From Bacteroidota bacterium (GTDB lineage: Bacteria > Bacteroidota > Bacteroidia > Bacteroidales > F082), in assembly GCA_016845105.1 (NCBI GenBank), contig JAERTF010000047.1, positions 1 to 64,000 on the forward strand: DNA of 64,000 bases. Direction: 5' to 3'. The notes under the pieces were generated by a model. That model saw only the letters and a list, made by a program, of their open reading frames with translations. It was not told the origin of the DNA and did no database searches. How positions within the stretch are numbered: the stretch's first letter is position 1; each line of letters starts with the position of its first letter. A program made the position numbers and the translations under genes. Below are positions 1 to 8,624 of the stretch, piece by piece.

Positions 1-44
1 TGATTAAATATTGGCTGTCCGTTAAAATTTGTAGTTTTACCCAT
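1..44 (-). CDS. IS4-family (DUF4372-type) transposase, N-terminal fragment
   Basis: An ATG at 44-42 on the minus strand opens a frame that runs off the window and translates as MGKTTNFNGQPIFN. This strongly resembles the conserved start of IS4-type transposases carrying a DUF4372 N-terminal domain, where a short basic start is followed by a G-Q-x-(I/V)-F motif. Only 14 complete codons are visible, so neither the catalytic DDE residues nor intactness can be judged. The long leader between the element end and this ATG contains a hairpin (86-109). Confidence 0.5.
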   Translation of the reverse strand, partial: MGKTTNFNGQPIFN

Positions 45-85
45 GTCTGTCTTTTTTGTGTGGTAACTCAAAAGTAGACATTACG

Positions 86-109
86 GGTCAGACTGAAATA
101 TGTCTGACC
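86..109. repeat. Inverted repeat in the transposase leader
   Basis: GGTCAGAC at 86-93 and GTCTGACC at 102-109 form a perfect 8-bp stem with an 8-base loop. It lies between the element end and the transposase start codon. It could fold in the leader mRNA and limit transposase translation or block read-in transcription, as happens in other insertion sequences; that role is inferred. Confidence 0.5.
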
Positions 110-177
110 TGTTTTAAAATAGTTTTACCGGACACTAGTGATTTAATAATTATTTTTGGCATACATTAAATTCGTGT

Positions 178-2262
178 ATGAATCGTTTTCTATATATAAT
201 TACAAACCCAGTTGTAGTATCACTTTTTCTCTCAACAGTAATTCTTCTTCTTCTACCACCTGTATTTGATAAGTACAATCTTAAGTTATTGCTTAAAACA
301 AAAATGCAGCAAGAATCGGATTTCTTTTATTGCGACCTGGACAATAACGGATATAGCGAACAGGTGATAATAGCCACAAATTCAAAAGGCTTTGCACAGT
401 TATATGTTCGCGATCAAAACGGATCAACAATAGATCAATGGAATTTTAATTATCCAAGATCTCCCTTTGCATATCATTTGTATTCATCTGACATTAATAA
501 TGATGGAAACAAAGAGGTCTTTGTTTTCACTTACAATAATGACTCTATTTTTTTAAATGCAATCGACCCCATAGGAACAAAGGACTATTTATTTCAAAAC
601 CGTTTTATATGTAAAACAAATAAATACAAAGGCAAAACCGATTTCCATATTAAAAAGGGTGTTTTCGCTGATTTAAACAATGATGGATTTCAGGAAATAA
701 TTTTTCCTATCACTGCAGGTTTTGCATTATTTCCCAGAAGACTATTTGCCTATGATTTTGTAAACGATTCGGTATTGGTATCTGAAGAATGTGGCAATAT
801 AATATCCGCTCCTAAAACAGCTGATATTAATAATGATGGAGTGCCTGAAATTTTAGTGGATACTTGGTCGCCCCATAATTATGTTGACTCATCACTTTCT
901 GTTGTTTACCACGATACAACAACATACCTCGTGGTTTTTAATAACCAACTAAAATTCTATTTTCCTCCAATTGAATATGACAACTCCATTGGTGTAATTT
1001 CGGCACAAGAAATTCATTTAGATAATTATAGTTACATTCTGTTGCTACATAAAATAACAGGAAACTCACGAACAAAATCATCCTTACAATTAGTAGATAG
1101 CAATGGCATTATCATAAATAAAGCACTATTACCAGAAATTGATCACTATATTTTTGATAAACCAGGGATTCCACATATTACTAAAGATCAGATTATAATT
1201 CCCACTAGTTCAGGTAGTATATTCTATTACAATTTTATTCTGGATCATATTTCAACAAGACAATTAGATATTAACGATTTAGTTTTTCCCAATTTCATAT
1301 ATATGGATTTGAATAATGATGGAAAAGATGAAGTAATTACTTATGATTCGGAGAATAATATCATAGTCATGGATAACAACCTTAACTACCCTATTACTTT
1401 TTCATTTAACTCAGATATTTTTCCAAAACTTACGTTAAAGCGTAATGGTCCAGATCCACCAGAATTATTCGCTGTCTCTGGAAAACAAATATGGATTCTC
1501 GACTATAGTTTTAACAAAATGTACTATTGGCATTATCCAATTTGCATTGCCGTTTTTTTTATTTTTCTTTCATTAAACTTAATGATTCGAAAAGTTCAAA
1601 AAAATCAGATACAAAAGAGGTTTGAACTAAGGCAACAATTAACAGATCTACAACTTAAAACCATAAAAAATCAAATTGAACCACATTTTACTTTTAACGC
1701 ACTAAACTCAATAGCCTCTGTTGTACATGAGGAAAACAAAGATGTTGCATATGATTACTTAGTTAAAATATCGGGATTGGTTAGGACTACACTTTTGGAC
1801 GCTGACAGAATCACTCGAACTCTTGAAGAAGAGCTAAAGTTCGTTTCAAACTATTTGGAATTACAGAAATTTAGATTTCAAGAGAAGTTTGATTTTAGTA
1901 TTAATGTAGCCAAAGACGTAAATACCTCAACATTAATTCCAAAGATGATAATACAAATATATGCTGAGAATTCTGTTAAGCATGGTATAATACATAAAGA
2001 AGACAAAGGGCAATTAAATATCACAATAACGAATGATCAAAATTTATTAATCCTTGTTATTAAAGACAATGGTATTGGAAGGGATAAGGCAAAAGAAATT
2101 GGCAGCAGATCTACTGGAAAAGGACAAATAATTATGCAGCAATACTATTCACTTTATAATAAAACATCAAAAGCTAAAATCAAACATAGTATTATTGACT
2201 TAAAGGACGAAGCTGGAAATGCGATTGGGACTAAAGTTACAATTAAAGTACCATACTCTTAG
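178..2262 (+). CDS. Sensor histidine kinase (LytS type) with extracytoplasmic FG-GAP-like propeller
   Basis: A 694-residue protein with a membrane segment near residues 7-26, a long extracytoplasmic region (about 40-440), a second membrane helix (about 449-468) and a cytoplasmic kinase. The outer region carries five D-x-N-N-D-G motifs (for example SDINNDGNKE, ADLNNDGFQE, MDLNNDGKDE), typical of calcium-binding FG-GAP/VCBS propeller blades. The kinase is of the His_kinase/LytS class: phospho-acceptor His in EPHFTFNAL (about 502), an N-box AENSVKHG and a G-box DNGIG. Such kinases normally pair with a LytTR regulator, but none is adjacent: the gene is preceded by an insertion sequence and followed by convergent genes. 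The ligand is unknown. Kinase class is secure; the propeller fold is inferred from the motifs. Confidence 0.85.
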   Translation: MNRFLYIITNPVVVSLFLSTVILLLLPPVFDKYNLKLLLKTKMQQESDFFYCDLDNNGYSEQVIIATNSKGFAQLYVRDQNGSTIDQWNFNYPRSPFAYHLYSSDINNDGNKEVFVFTYNNDSIFLNAIDPIGTKDYLFQNRFICKTNKYKGKTDFHIKKGVFADLNNDGFQEIIFPITAGFALFPRRLFAYDFVNDSVLVSEECGNIISAPKTADINNDGVPEILVDTWSPHNYVDSSLSVVYHDTTTYLVVFNNQLKFYFPPIEYDNSIGVISAQEIHLDNYSYILLLHKITGNSRTKSSLQLVDSNGIIINKALLPEIDHYIFDKPGIPHITKDQIIIPTSSGSIFYYNFILDHISTRQLDINDLVFPNFIYMDLNNDGKDEVITYDSENNIIVMDNNLNYPITFSFNSDIFPKLTLKRNGPDPPELFAVSGKQIWILDYSFNKMYYWHYPICIAVFFIFLSLNLMIRKVQKNQIQKRFELRQQLTDLQLKTIKNQIEPHFTFNALNSIASVVHEENKDVAYDYLVKISGLVRTTLLDADRITRTLEEELKFVSNYLELQKFRFQEKFDFSINVAKDVNTSTLIPKMIIQIYAENSVKHGIIHKEDKGQLNITITNDQNLLILVIKDNGIGRDKAKEIGSRSTGKGQIIMQQYYSLYNKTSKAKIKHSIIDLKDEAGNAIGTKVTIKVPYS

Positions 2263-2299
2263 TTCCGAAAGAATAACCTGACTTTCATAAATAGTACTT

Positions 2300-3523
2300 C
2301 TATTGTCGAATTACCTTTGAAGTGATAATGCCAGCATCACTATAAACCAGTAAATAATAAATACCCAGTGGGTATTCAGTCATGACAAAACTAATCTCAT
2401 TTTGATTTGCTGGTAATACATTACTTTTTAACAATTGCCCAGTTGCATTATAAAGAATAACTTGTGAAGTATTTCTATTACCATTAATCCTAACATATAA
2501 TATATTATTACAAGGATTTGGGTGTACAGAAACCTTTGTTTTGGTATAATCAGACTCAGAAATACCAACAGTTAAGTCTGTATAGACTACCATACCACAT
2601 GATATTTTTATGGCTTCGGTTAAATAATCAATATCACAATTTTCAACCAAATCAAACTCACTGTGATAGTAAGGGTTAAATATGTTTTCCATTAAATATA
2701 CTCCACGATAACCAGCATTTATAAAAGGTTTTAAATCGGCACCAGAATAATATGATGGTTCATCTACATATGGAGTTAAAGATGTATATGTATTTGTAAT
2801 TAATTCAGCAACGCCAGTAATTTCTTCCGATCCAATAACGTTAGAGAATGTCATAATTCCACTTCCATTATCATACGCAATCATATCGTTATTAATTACT
2901 CCCCAAATATTTTTCCCGGCAGCTTCTGCTTCGGCAGCATAATGTTCTGAGCCAGCATCTCCAAAATTCATAAGCTCTTCAGCTGCAGTTGTTAGAAAAG
3001 TTATGGTTCTTTCGGGTTGATATTCCATACTCATAAGAACTCGTGCCGTTTCAAGAGCAGCAACTGTACCGCTTGCATTATCATCTGCTCCTGGTGTAAA
3101 AATTTCAGGATCACTGTCAAGTTGTACATTGTCATGATGACCCATAAGGAGTATTTCTTCGTCAGGATAAAGGCTCCCAATTATCTTTGCCTCAACATTA
3201 TACTGCCATGTAGTTGTATCGTATTGCAGAATCCCATAATTAATATCAGTATAACATTCGAACGAATCAAGACGAACTTGGGTCATCCCATATGATTCGA
3301 ATCTGGCTTTAATTTTTTCTGCCACTTCTTTATGATTGGGAGCCATCAAAAACCTTGTTCCCATATCCTGTAGCCATTTAATTTGATATTGTATGCTATC
3401 GGTACTAATTCTGGATATTGCTTCATTGATAACTGAATCGTTTCTAGGCCTATTTTGAGCATAGTTTGTCATTAACAATCCCGAAAGTACCATAGTTAGA
3501 ACAACTGTTTTTGCTTTCATCAT
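2300..3523 (-). CDS. Secreted M28-family zinc aminopeptidase with T9SS sorting domain
   Basis: A 407-residue exported peptidase. A signal peptide (about 1-22) precedes an M28 domain with the expected dizinc ligands: GHHDN (His129/130), ADDNASG (Asp147) and the EE pair at 182-183, plus a late HSE motif. The last 75 residues (from VHPNPCNN to the end) are a type A Por sorting domain, which directs export by type IX secretion to the surface or medium. The start codon overlaps the upstream gene's stop (TAATG), so it is the last gene of a three-gene operon that begins with another M28 peptidase. Substrate is unknown; a role in peptide scavenging is inferred. Confidence 0.9.
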   Translation of the reverse strand: MMKAKTVVLTMVLSGLLMTNYAQNRPRNDSVINEAISRISTDSIQYQIKWLQDMGTRFLMAPNHKEVAEKIKARFESYGMTQVRLDSFECYTDINYGILQYDTTTWQYNVEAKIIGSLYPDEEILLMGHHDNVQLDSDPEIFTPGADDNASGTVAALETARVLMSMEYQPERTITFLTTAAEELMNFGDAGSEHYAAEAEAAGKNIWGVINNDMIAYDNGSGIMTFSNVIGSEEITGVAELITNTYTSLTPYVDEPSYYSGADLKPFINAGYRGVYLMENIFNPYYHSEFDLVENCDIDYLTEAIKISCGMVVYTDLTVGISESDYTKTKVSVHPNPCNNILYVRINGNRNTSQVILYNATGQLLKSNVLPANQNEISFVMTEYPLGIYYLLVYSDAGIITSKVIRQ

Positions 3524-4104
3524 TATATATTTATTCGATTATTATGCCTTTGATTTAATCTCTCAATCCTAACTCGATGATACCTTTGTAGAATTACCGG
3601 GTAAAGATTACCCACAATGTTTATAATGTTAACCATTAGTGTAAGAGTTGTATATCCGTGAAATAGTAGAATTATTGATACCCCAAGAATTGCAATAAAT
3701 GAAGCTGCATGACCAAATTCTGATTGTTTTGACTGGTATATAAAATTTGAAAGACCTCTTCTTGTACCATCAAAATATTTAATCCTATTCTTTTTTCTCC
3801 CCCAATAAATCATTAAAAGAAAGTTGAAATACCTAACCCCAAGAAGTCTGTAAAACAGCTCCAATAAATCAGGTTTTCTTATGGTGTAGTAGCTTGTAGG
3901 TAGAATTTTATTTGTTTGAAAAACAAAACCTGGAAAAGCAAAAACACCTGTTATAAACAAAGGAATAAGAAAGGATATGGATACTGTTTCCAGAATGTCA
4001 TAGTCTTGGGATTGGGCGTAAACCAGACCCCTTAAAAGATCAAACGTTCTGTATAATAGAAATAAAGAGAATAGAGTAAACAATATTTTTTTAAATACTT
4101 TCAT
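3523..4104 (-). CDS. Membrane protein resembling the CrtO glycosyl-diaponeurosporenoate acyltransferase family
   Basis: A 193-residue protein with about four hydrophobic segments (about 7-22, 44-60, 92-101, 133-168). The stretch WGRKKNRIKYFDGTR, a histidine in SEFGHAASF and the C-terminal NLYPVILQRYHRVRI recall the small CrtO-like membrane acyltransferases, whose hallmark is a late N-x-Y-P-x-x-x-Q-R-Y motif. I do not claim carotenoid chemistry: no other carotenoid gene is near. It abuts the upstream peptidase stop with no gap and its own stop overlaps the next peptidase start, so the three are almost certainly co-translated. Family assignment comes from remembered motifs and is moderate. Confidence 0.55.
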   Translation of the reverse strand: MKVFKKILFTLFSLFLLYRTFDLLRGLVYAQSQDYDILETVSISFLIPLFITGVFAFPGFVFQTNKILPTSYYTIRKPDLLELFYRLLGVRYFNFLLMIYWGRKKNRIKYFDGTRRGLSNFIYQSKQSEFGHAASFIAILGVSIILLFHGYTTLTLMVNIINIVGNLYPVILQRYHRVRIERLNQRHNNRINI

Positions 4105-5472
4105 TTATTTAGTTTCCAAACCATATTTATCTATCAAGTAGATAATAGCTGCCATATTTCCAGAGCCTAGTTGCAACTCCCTAATATGTACTTTATCAAA
4201 TGTATCATAAGCACTATGGTGTAAATCCATATATCGTTGAGGATCTGTTCGATAACCCATCAATGGAACTCCCAATGGTTTAAGAGGACCAATATCTACA
4301 CCCGTACCTCCTTTTTTAATGTAATTAATACCGTAAGGTTCAAGTAGTTTTTGATATTCAGAAATTATAACAAAATTACTATCAGAAGCATCCACTGTAA
4401 AACCTTCTGGTGTGAATCCTCCTGCATCTGCCTCAAGTGCTAGATAATTTTTAATCTTAAGCTTTTCAGAATATTCAGCATATGCAATTCCTCCAGATTG
4501 AAATAGTTCTTCATCCATGTACATGATTGCCCTTATGGATCTTTTATTGTTTAAACCGAGTTCTTTAAATATTCTTAGCACATCTGCTGCCTGAACGCAA
4601 CCCGCTCCATCATCATGTGCACCAGGACTATTGTACCATGAATCAATATGTCCAGCGACAATTATATATTCATCCGGTAACTCACTTCCATATATATCAG
4701 CAATTAAATTGAAGGTAGTTATTTCTTCAAAATACTCCGCATCCACTATCATCTTTACTTTAAGGTTGCTATCTCTCTTAATAGCATCGCTCAATATATT
4801 TGCATCGACTGTACTAATGGCTGCACATGGAATTTTTATATCTTTAAATCCAGTTGACCCTGTGTGTGGAAAAGTATCAACTCTGGTTCCAACCGACCTA
4901 ACCAATACACCTGATGCACCATATTCAGCAGCAACTCGGGGTCCATAATACCTCTGGTCTACAGCACTTCCATATACACGAAAAGTATTCACAATGGTCA
5001 TGTCCACAGGTCTATTGTAGAAAACAATTTTTCCTGCAATATTCTCATAACCCAAAGTTTTTACCTCATCTAAGCTATGAACTTCAATTACATTATCAAT
5101 AATCCCATGCTTGGGGGTAGATGGTGATGGCCCAAGAGCATCTGCTCGTAATTCTATTTCATTATCACCAATGAGTATACTAGTTTGAGTATTATTGCAT
5201 CTCCAGGTGGGTGTTTTAAACTCTTGTAAGAAAACACTATCAGCACTTAATTTCTCAAAATAATTCTTCATAAAATTAATAGCAATAATAGACTCCTCCG
5301 AACCCAATAATCGTCCAGGAGCTTTTTCACATAAATATTCTAGATTATTATAAGCAACATCGCTTAACAATACATTATCAAAAATATTTCTTATAACTAT
5401 CTCATCTTGAGATTGACCATATGTAAAATTAAAGGTTAGGGTAAACAGAATTACAATGGTAATATGCCTCAT
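4105..5472 (-). CDS. M28-family peptidase, carboxypeptidase Q-like
   Basis: A 455-residue exported enzyme with a signal peptide (about 1-19, cleaved after FTYGQ). A protease-associated insert (about 120-245) precedes the M28 catalytic part. Metal and catalytic residues are visible: AGHIDSW (His275, Asp277), AHDDGAG (Asp287), MDEEL (Glu321/322), EADAGG (Asp349) and a late LHHSAYDT histidine. The arrangement matches plasma glutamate carboxypeptidase-type (CPQ) dipeptidases. Unlike its neighbour it lacks a T9SS domain, so it is probably periplasmic. It is first in a three-gene operon and ends directly at the next ATG. Confidence 0.88.
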   Translation of the reverse strand: MRHITIVILFTLTFNFTYGQSQDEIVIRNIFDNVLLSDVAYNNLEYLCEKAPGRLLGSEESIIAINFMKNYFEKLSADSVFLQEFKTPTWRCNNTQTSILIGDNEIELRADALGPSPSTPKHGIIDNVIEVHSLDEVKTLGYENIAGKIVFYNRPVDMTIVNTFRVYGSAVDQRYYGPRVAAEYGASGVLVRSVGTRVDTFPHTGSTGFKDIKIPCAAISTVDANILSDAIKRDSNLKVKMIVDAEYFEEITTFNLIADIYGSELPDEYIIVAGHIDSWYNSPGAHDDGAGCVQAADVLRIFKELGLNNKRSIRAIMYMDEELFQSGGIAYAEYSEKLKIKNYLALEADAGGFTPEGFTVDASDSNFVIISEYQKLLEPYGINYIKKGGTGVDIGPLKPLGVPLMGYRTDPQRYMDLHHSAYDTFDKVHIRELQLGSGNMAAIIYLIDKYGLETK

Positions 5473-5738
5473 TCTCTTTTGGAGATAAAAGTATGAAAAT
5501 AAGTTTAATGGTTAATATATTTGCATTAATGAAAGTTCAAAATGGCTTGGAACATTAAATGCATCCTAATTATTGCAACATATATGAATGATTTCGATAT
5601 AAGTTCTCCTTAAAAAAAAGGGTGAAGTGTAAAAATTTTAACCAACAGACAAAAAATGAAAAAAGTAGATATGTTAAATACCATATTTCTTACAAGTATT
5701 CTTTTCGAATACCGATACTACGGCCCATCCAAATAAAC

Positions 5739-5746
5739 TACCTTTG
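5739..5746 (+). promoter_or_regulatory. Candidate -7 box before selU
   Basis: TACCTTTG matches the Bacteroidota -7 consensus TAnnTTTG exactly and ends six bases before the selU ATG, which would make the transcript nearly leaderless. I see no clear TTG element 19-21 bases upstream, so this is only a candidate. Confidence 0.35.
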
Positions 5747-5751
5747 CTAAT

Positions 5752-6768
5752 ATGTTTAGTGAGTTAAATATTGAAGATGCCCTAAAACTAAATTGGCCAA
5801 TTATTGATGTTCGTTCACCTGATGAATACACGAAAGGACATATACCTAAAGCAATAAATATCGCTTTATTTACAAATGAAGAAAGAGCACATATTGGAAC
5901 TATATACAAGCAAAAATCGAAAGAAGAAGCCATAGAAATGGGCTATTATTATACTGAACCAAAACTAGAGGAATACCTAATCGAAGCACTTAACTCAGCA
6001 CCCACAAAGGAAATAATATTACATTGTTGGAGAGGTGGTATGCGAAGCAGGGCATTTGCCAAACACCTGACTAACAATGGGTTTATTGTAAAAGTAATTA
6101 TTGGGGGATACAAAGCCTATCGAAAATATATTCTGGAAAATCTAGAGAAAAAAATCAAACTAATCGTTTTGGGAGGCTATACCGGCAGTGGTAAAACTCA
6201 CATATTAAGAGAACTAAAAAAAATAGGAAAACAGGTAATTGACCTTGAAGCTTTAGCTGTTCATAAGGGATCTGCATTTGGTGGTATAGGGCAAGCAAAA
6301 CAGCCAAGTGTTGAGCAATTTGAGAATAACCTCTATCATGAATTGGGAAAACAAAATAAAACAGAACCGATTTGGATAGAAGACGAAAGTCATAGTATTG
6401 GCAAGGTTAAAATTCCAATCCAGTTTTTTAAACAGATGAGGAATGCCAAATTATACTTTATTGATATTCCTAAGAATAAAAGGGCATTGCATTTGGTGAC
6501 AGAATATGCAGGTTGTAATAGTAAGCAATTGGCAGAATCAATACTTCATATTAAAAAGCGCTTGGGAGGATTAAAAGTAAAAAATTCGATTGTTTATCTT
6601 GAAGAAGAAAACTACTATGAAGTGGCAAAAATTGTCCTTGATTATTATGATAAATCATACTTAAGGGGAATGAATAACCGCGATCTTAGTAAGGTTGTAA
6701 ATATACCTTTACCTTCAACAGATCATTACAAAAATGCGTTGGAAATTGAAAAACAAATTATAAAATGA
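5752..6768 (+). CDS. selU: tRNA 2-selenouridine synthase (SelU/MnmH)
   Basis: A 338-residue two-domain enzyme that replaces sulfur by selenium in 2-thiouridine at the tRNA wobble position, using selenophosphate. Residues 1-130 are a rhodanese domain with the catalytic Cys92 in [10 protein letters not shown]. Residues 136-330 form a P-loop domain with GGYTGSGKT at 141-149, the family's Walker A. Length and start agree with known SelU proteins, where a short N-terminus precedes PIIDVRSP. The stop overlaps the selD start (ATGA), so the selenophosphate donor and its user are translationally coupled. Confidence 0.95.
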   Translation: MFSELNIEDALKLNWPIIDVRSPDEYTKGHIPKAINIALFTNEERAHIGTIYKQKSKEEAIEMGYYYTEPKLEEYLIEALNSAPTKEIILHCWRGGMRSRAFAKHLTNNGFIVKVIIGGYKAYRKYILENLEKKIKLIVLGGYTGSGKTHILRELKKIGKQVIDLEALAVHKGSAFGGIGQAKQPSVEQFENNLYHELGKQNKTEPIWIEDESHSIGKVKIPIQFFKQMRNAKLYFIDIPKNKRALHLVTEYAGCNSKQLAESILHIKKRLGGLKVKNSIVYLEEENYYEVAKIVLDYYDKSYLRGMNNRDLSKVVNIPLPSTDHYKNALEIEKQIIK

Positions 6769-7796
6769 ATGAAATAAAACTAACCAAGTATAGCCATGGG
6801 GCTGGCTGTGGCTGTAAAATATCACCTAGTATTTTGTCAACAATATTAAAGACAAATATGCCCTCCTTTACAGATTCGAGATTACTTGTTGGTAACGATA
6901 GCAACGATGATGCCGCAGTATACGAACTCAATGATGGAACGGCAATAATAAGTACTACCGACTTTTTTATGCCAATTGTTGATGATCCTCACACATTTGG
7001 TAAAATAGCTGCTACAAATGCCATTAGTGATATTTATGCAATGGGAGGAGAACCATTATTGGCAATTGCAATACTGGGATGGCCAATCAACAAAATATCA
7101 CCCGAAATAGCTCAAAAGGTACTGGAAGGTGGACGTGAAACATGCATGGAGGCCGGCATTGCTTTGGCAGGAGGCCATAGTATTGATAGCCCGGAGCCTA
7201 TTTTTGGCCTTGCGGTAACCGGCAGAGTTGATGTTTCAAAACTAAAAAGAAACAATACAGCCACGGTTGGGTGTAAGCTTTTCCTCACTAAACCATTGGG
7301 AGTTGGAATTTTTACTACCGCTCAAAAACAAGGGAAACTACAACCAGTACATGAGCATATTGCTCCCAACTCAATGTCTAAATTAAATATTATTGGTAAA
7401 AAATTAGCTAATATTGAAGGGGTTACAGCAATGACCGATGTTACGGGATTTGGATTACTGGGTCACCTTACTGAGATGTGTGAAGGAAGTAATTTATCTG
7501 CAGAAATAGACTTCAAAAATATTCCAACACTTACTGATGTACAGCAATATATCGAACAGGGTTGTATACCGGGTGGAACACATAGAAACTGGGATAGCTA
7601 CGGACATAATGTTAATTTAAAAGAGGAAGGTGATAAATTAATATTATGCGATCCGCAAACCAGCGGAGGCTTATTAATTGCGGTTGAGGATAATGCTGTT
7701 TCAGAAGTTGAGAGTTTATTGGCAGAAAATAAAATTACATACCCACCTTTGGGTTATTTAAAAGAAAGGTCTGATAAACTAATTGATGTAGTTTAA
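6765..7796 (+). CDS. selD: Selenide, water dikinase (selenophosphate synthetase)
   Basis: A 343-residue enzyme that makes selenophosphate from selenide and ATP. The glycine-rich N-terminus [11 protein letters not shown] carries Cys15, Cys17 and Lys18, equivalent to the essential Cys/Lys pair of the family, so this is the cysteine form rather than a selenoprotein. AIRS/PurM-type domains follow, with the nucleotide and metal motifs [12 protein letters not shown] and CDPQTSGG. It overlaps selU by four bases. No selenocysteine genes (selA, selB, selC) are in the window, so tRNA selenation is the only selenium use visible here. Confidence 0.96.
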   Translation: MNEIKLTKYSHGAGCGCKISPSILSTILKTNMPSFTDSRLLVGNDSNDDAAVYELNDGTAIISTTDFFMPIVDDPHTFGKIAATNAISDIYAMGGEPLLAIAILGWPINKISPEIAQKVLEGGRETCMEAGIALAGGHSIDSPEPIFGLAVTGRVDVSKLKRNNTATVGCKLFLTKPLGVGIFTTAQKQGKLQPVHEHIAPNSMSKLNIIGKKLANIEGVTAMTDVTGFGLLGHLTEMCEGSNLSAEIDFKNIPTLTDVQQYIEQGCIPGGTHRNWDSYGHNVNLKEEGDKLILCDPQTSGGLLIAVEDNAVSEVESLLAENKITYPPLGYLKERSDKLIDVV

Positions 7797-7818
7797 GGTA
7801 TATTCAATTTTACAAGAA

Positions 7819-8613
7819 ATGAAAACAGATATTATAATATGTAAAAGTTGTGGCACTGAATATAAAGGATCTTTTTGCAACAATTGTGGGCAAAAGAATA
7901 TAACTGAAAGAAATACTCTAAAGCACTTCATAAATATAGCATTTAACTGTTTTGATTTAAACAGGGGGGTTATTTTTACTGCGATATCTCTGTTCAAAAA
8001 TCCTGGAAAGGTAATTAATGACTATATATCAGGAAAAACCAAACCCTATTATAATCCTCTAAGTTATTTATTTATAATAGCTAGTATATATGCATTATTA
8101 ATGATTTGGCTTAATGTTTTTGACTCAGGTTTTGGCGATATGAAAGACATCCTTGGTCATGATGAGCAACAAGCTAAACTTCAATCCGTTTTAAACAGCT
8201 ACATTAAAAAATACATGAGCTTTATAAGTATTTTAATCTTACCATTTTATAGCCTTATCTCAATGTGGGTTTTAAAACGGCACAAGCTAAATTATGCTGA
8301 GCATCTTATTATTAATAGTTATTTCATTGCACAATACCTGCTAACTATTACAATACTAATCTTAGTTTTATTCCTTATCCCATCAGTAATTAAATACGTA
8401 ATGCTAATTGGTTCTGTGGTTTATATATCCTATTACTCTTATTCATTTAAAAGTGTTTTTAAGATATCAATAATAAGATCCCTACTAGCTTCATTGGCAA
8501 CATTTATTGGAGGTATGGTTATATTTTATGTGTTCATTATAATTGTAACAATAATTGTTCTGTTTATAATGTCAATGGTAGGCATAGATGTAAAAAATCT
8601 AATTCAACAATAA
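7819..8613 (+). CDS. DUF3667-type zinc-ribbon membrane protein
   Basis: A 264-residue protein with an N-terminal zinc ribbon (Cys8, Cys11, Cys20, Cys23 in CKSCGTEYKGSFCNNCGQK), then a short amphipathic region and four or five membrane helices (about 90-105, 136-152, 170-205, 222-255). This is the layout of DUF3667, common in Bacteroidota and of unknown function. It starts 23 bases after selD and is followed 12 bases later by the propeller lipoprotein, so the four genes may share a transcript, but nothing ties it to selenium. Confidence 0.75.
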   Translation: MKTDIIICKSCGTEYKGSFCNNCGQKNITERNTLKHFINIAFNCFDLNRGVIFTAISLFKNPGKVINDYISGKTKPYYNPLSYLFIIASIYALLMIWLNVFDSGFGDMKDILGHDEQQAKLQSVLNSYIKKYMSFISILILPFYSLISMWVLKRHKLNYAEHLIINSYFIAQYLLTITILILVLFLIPSVIKYVMLIGSVVYISYYSYSFKSVFKISIIRSLLASLATFIGGMVIFYVFIIIVTIIVLFIMSMVGIDVKNLIQQ

Positions 8614-8624
8614 ATCTGATTAAT

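Larger units (their letters stand above)
1..134 (-). mobile_element. Insertion sequence end (IS4-type, partial)
   Basis: The left edge carries the 5' end of a transposase gene reading leftward and, beyond it, about 90 bases ending in ACCGGACA at 134, which I take as the outer terminal repeat. Read from its outer end the element starts TGTCCGGTAAAAC. Only one end is visible, so the inverted repeat and target duplication cannot be confirmed. The next gene starts at 178, so the insertion lies directly in front of it. The IS4/DUF4372 assignment rests on the transposase N-terminus. Confidence 0.6.

Noticed and set aside
3523-4104. Carotenoid biosynthesis gene crtO
   Set aside because: Only part of the motif set matches and no carotenoid genes are near, so no symbol was given.
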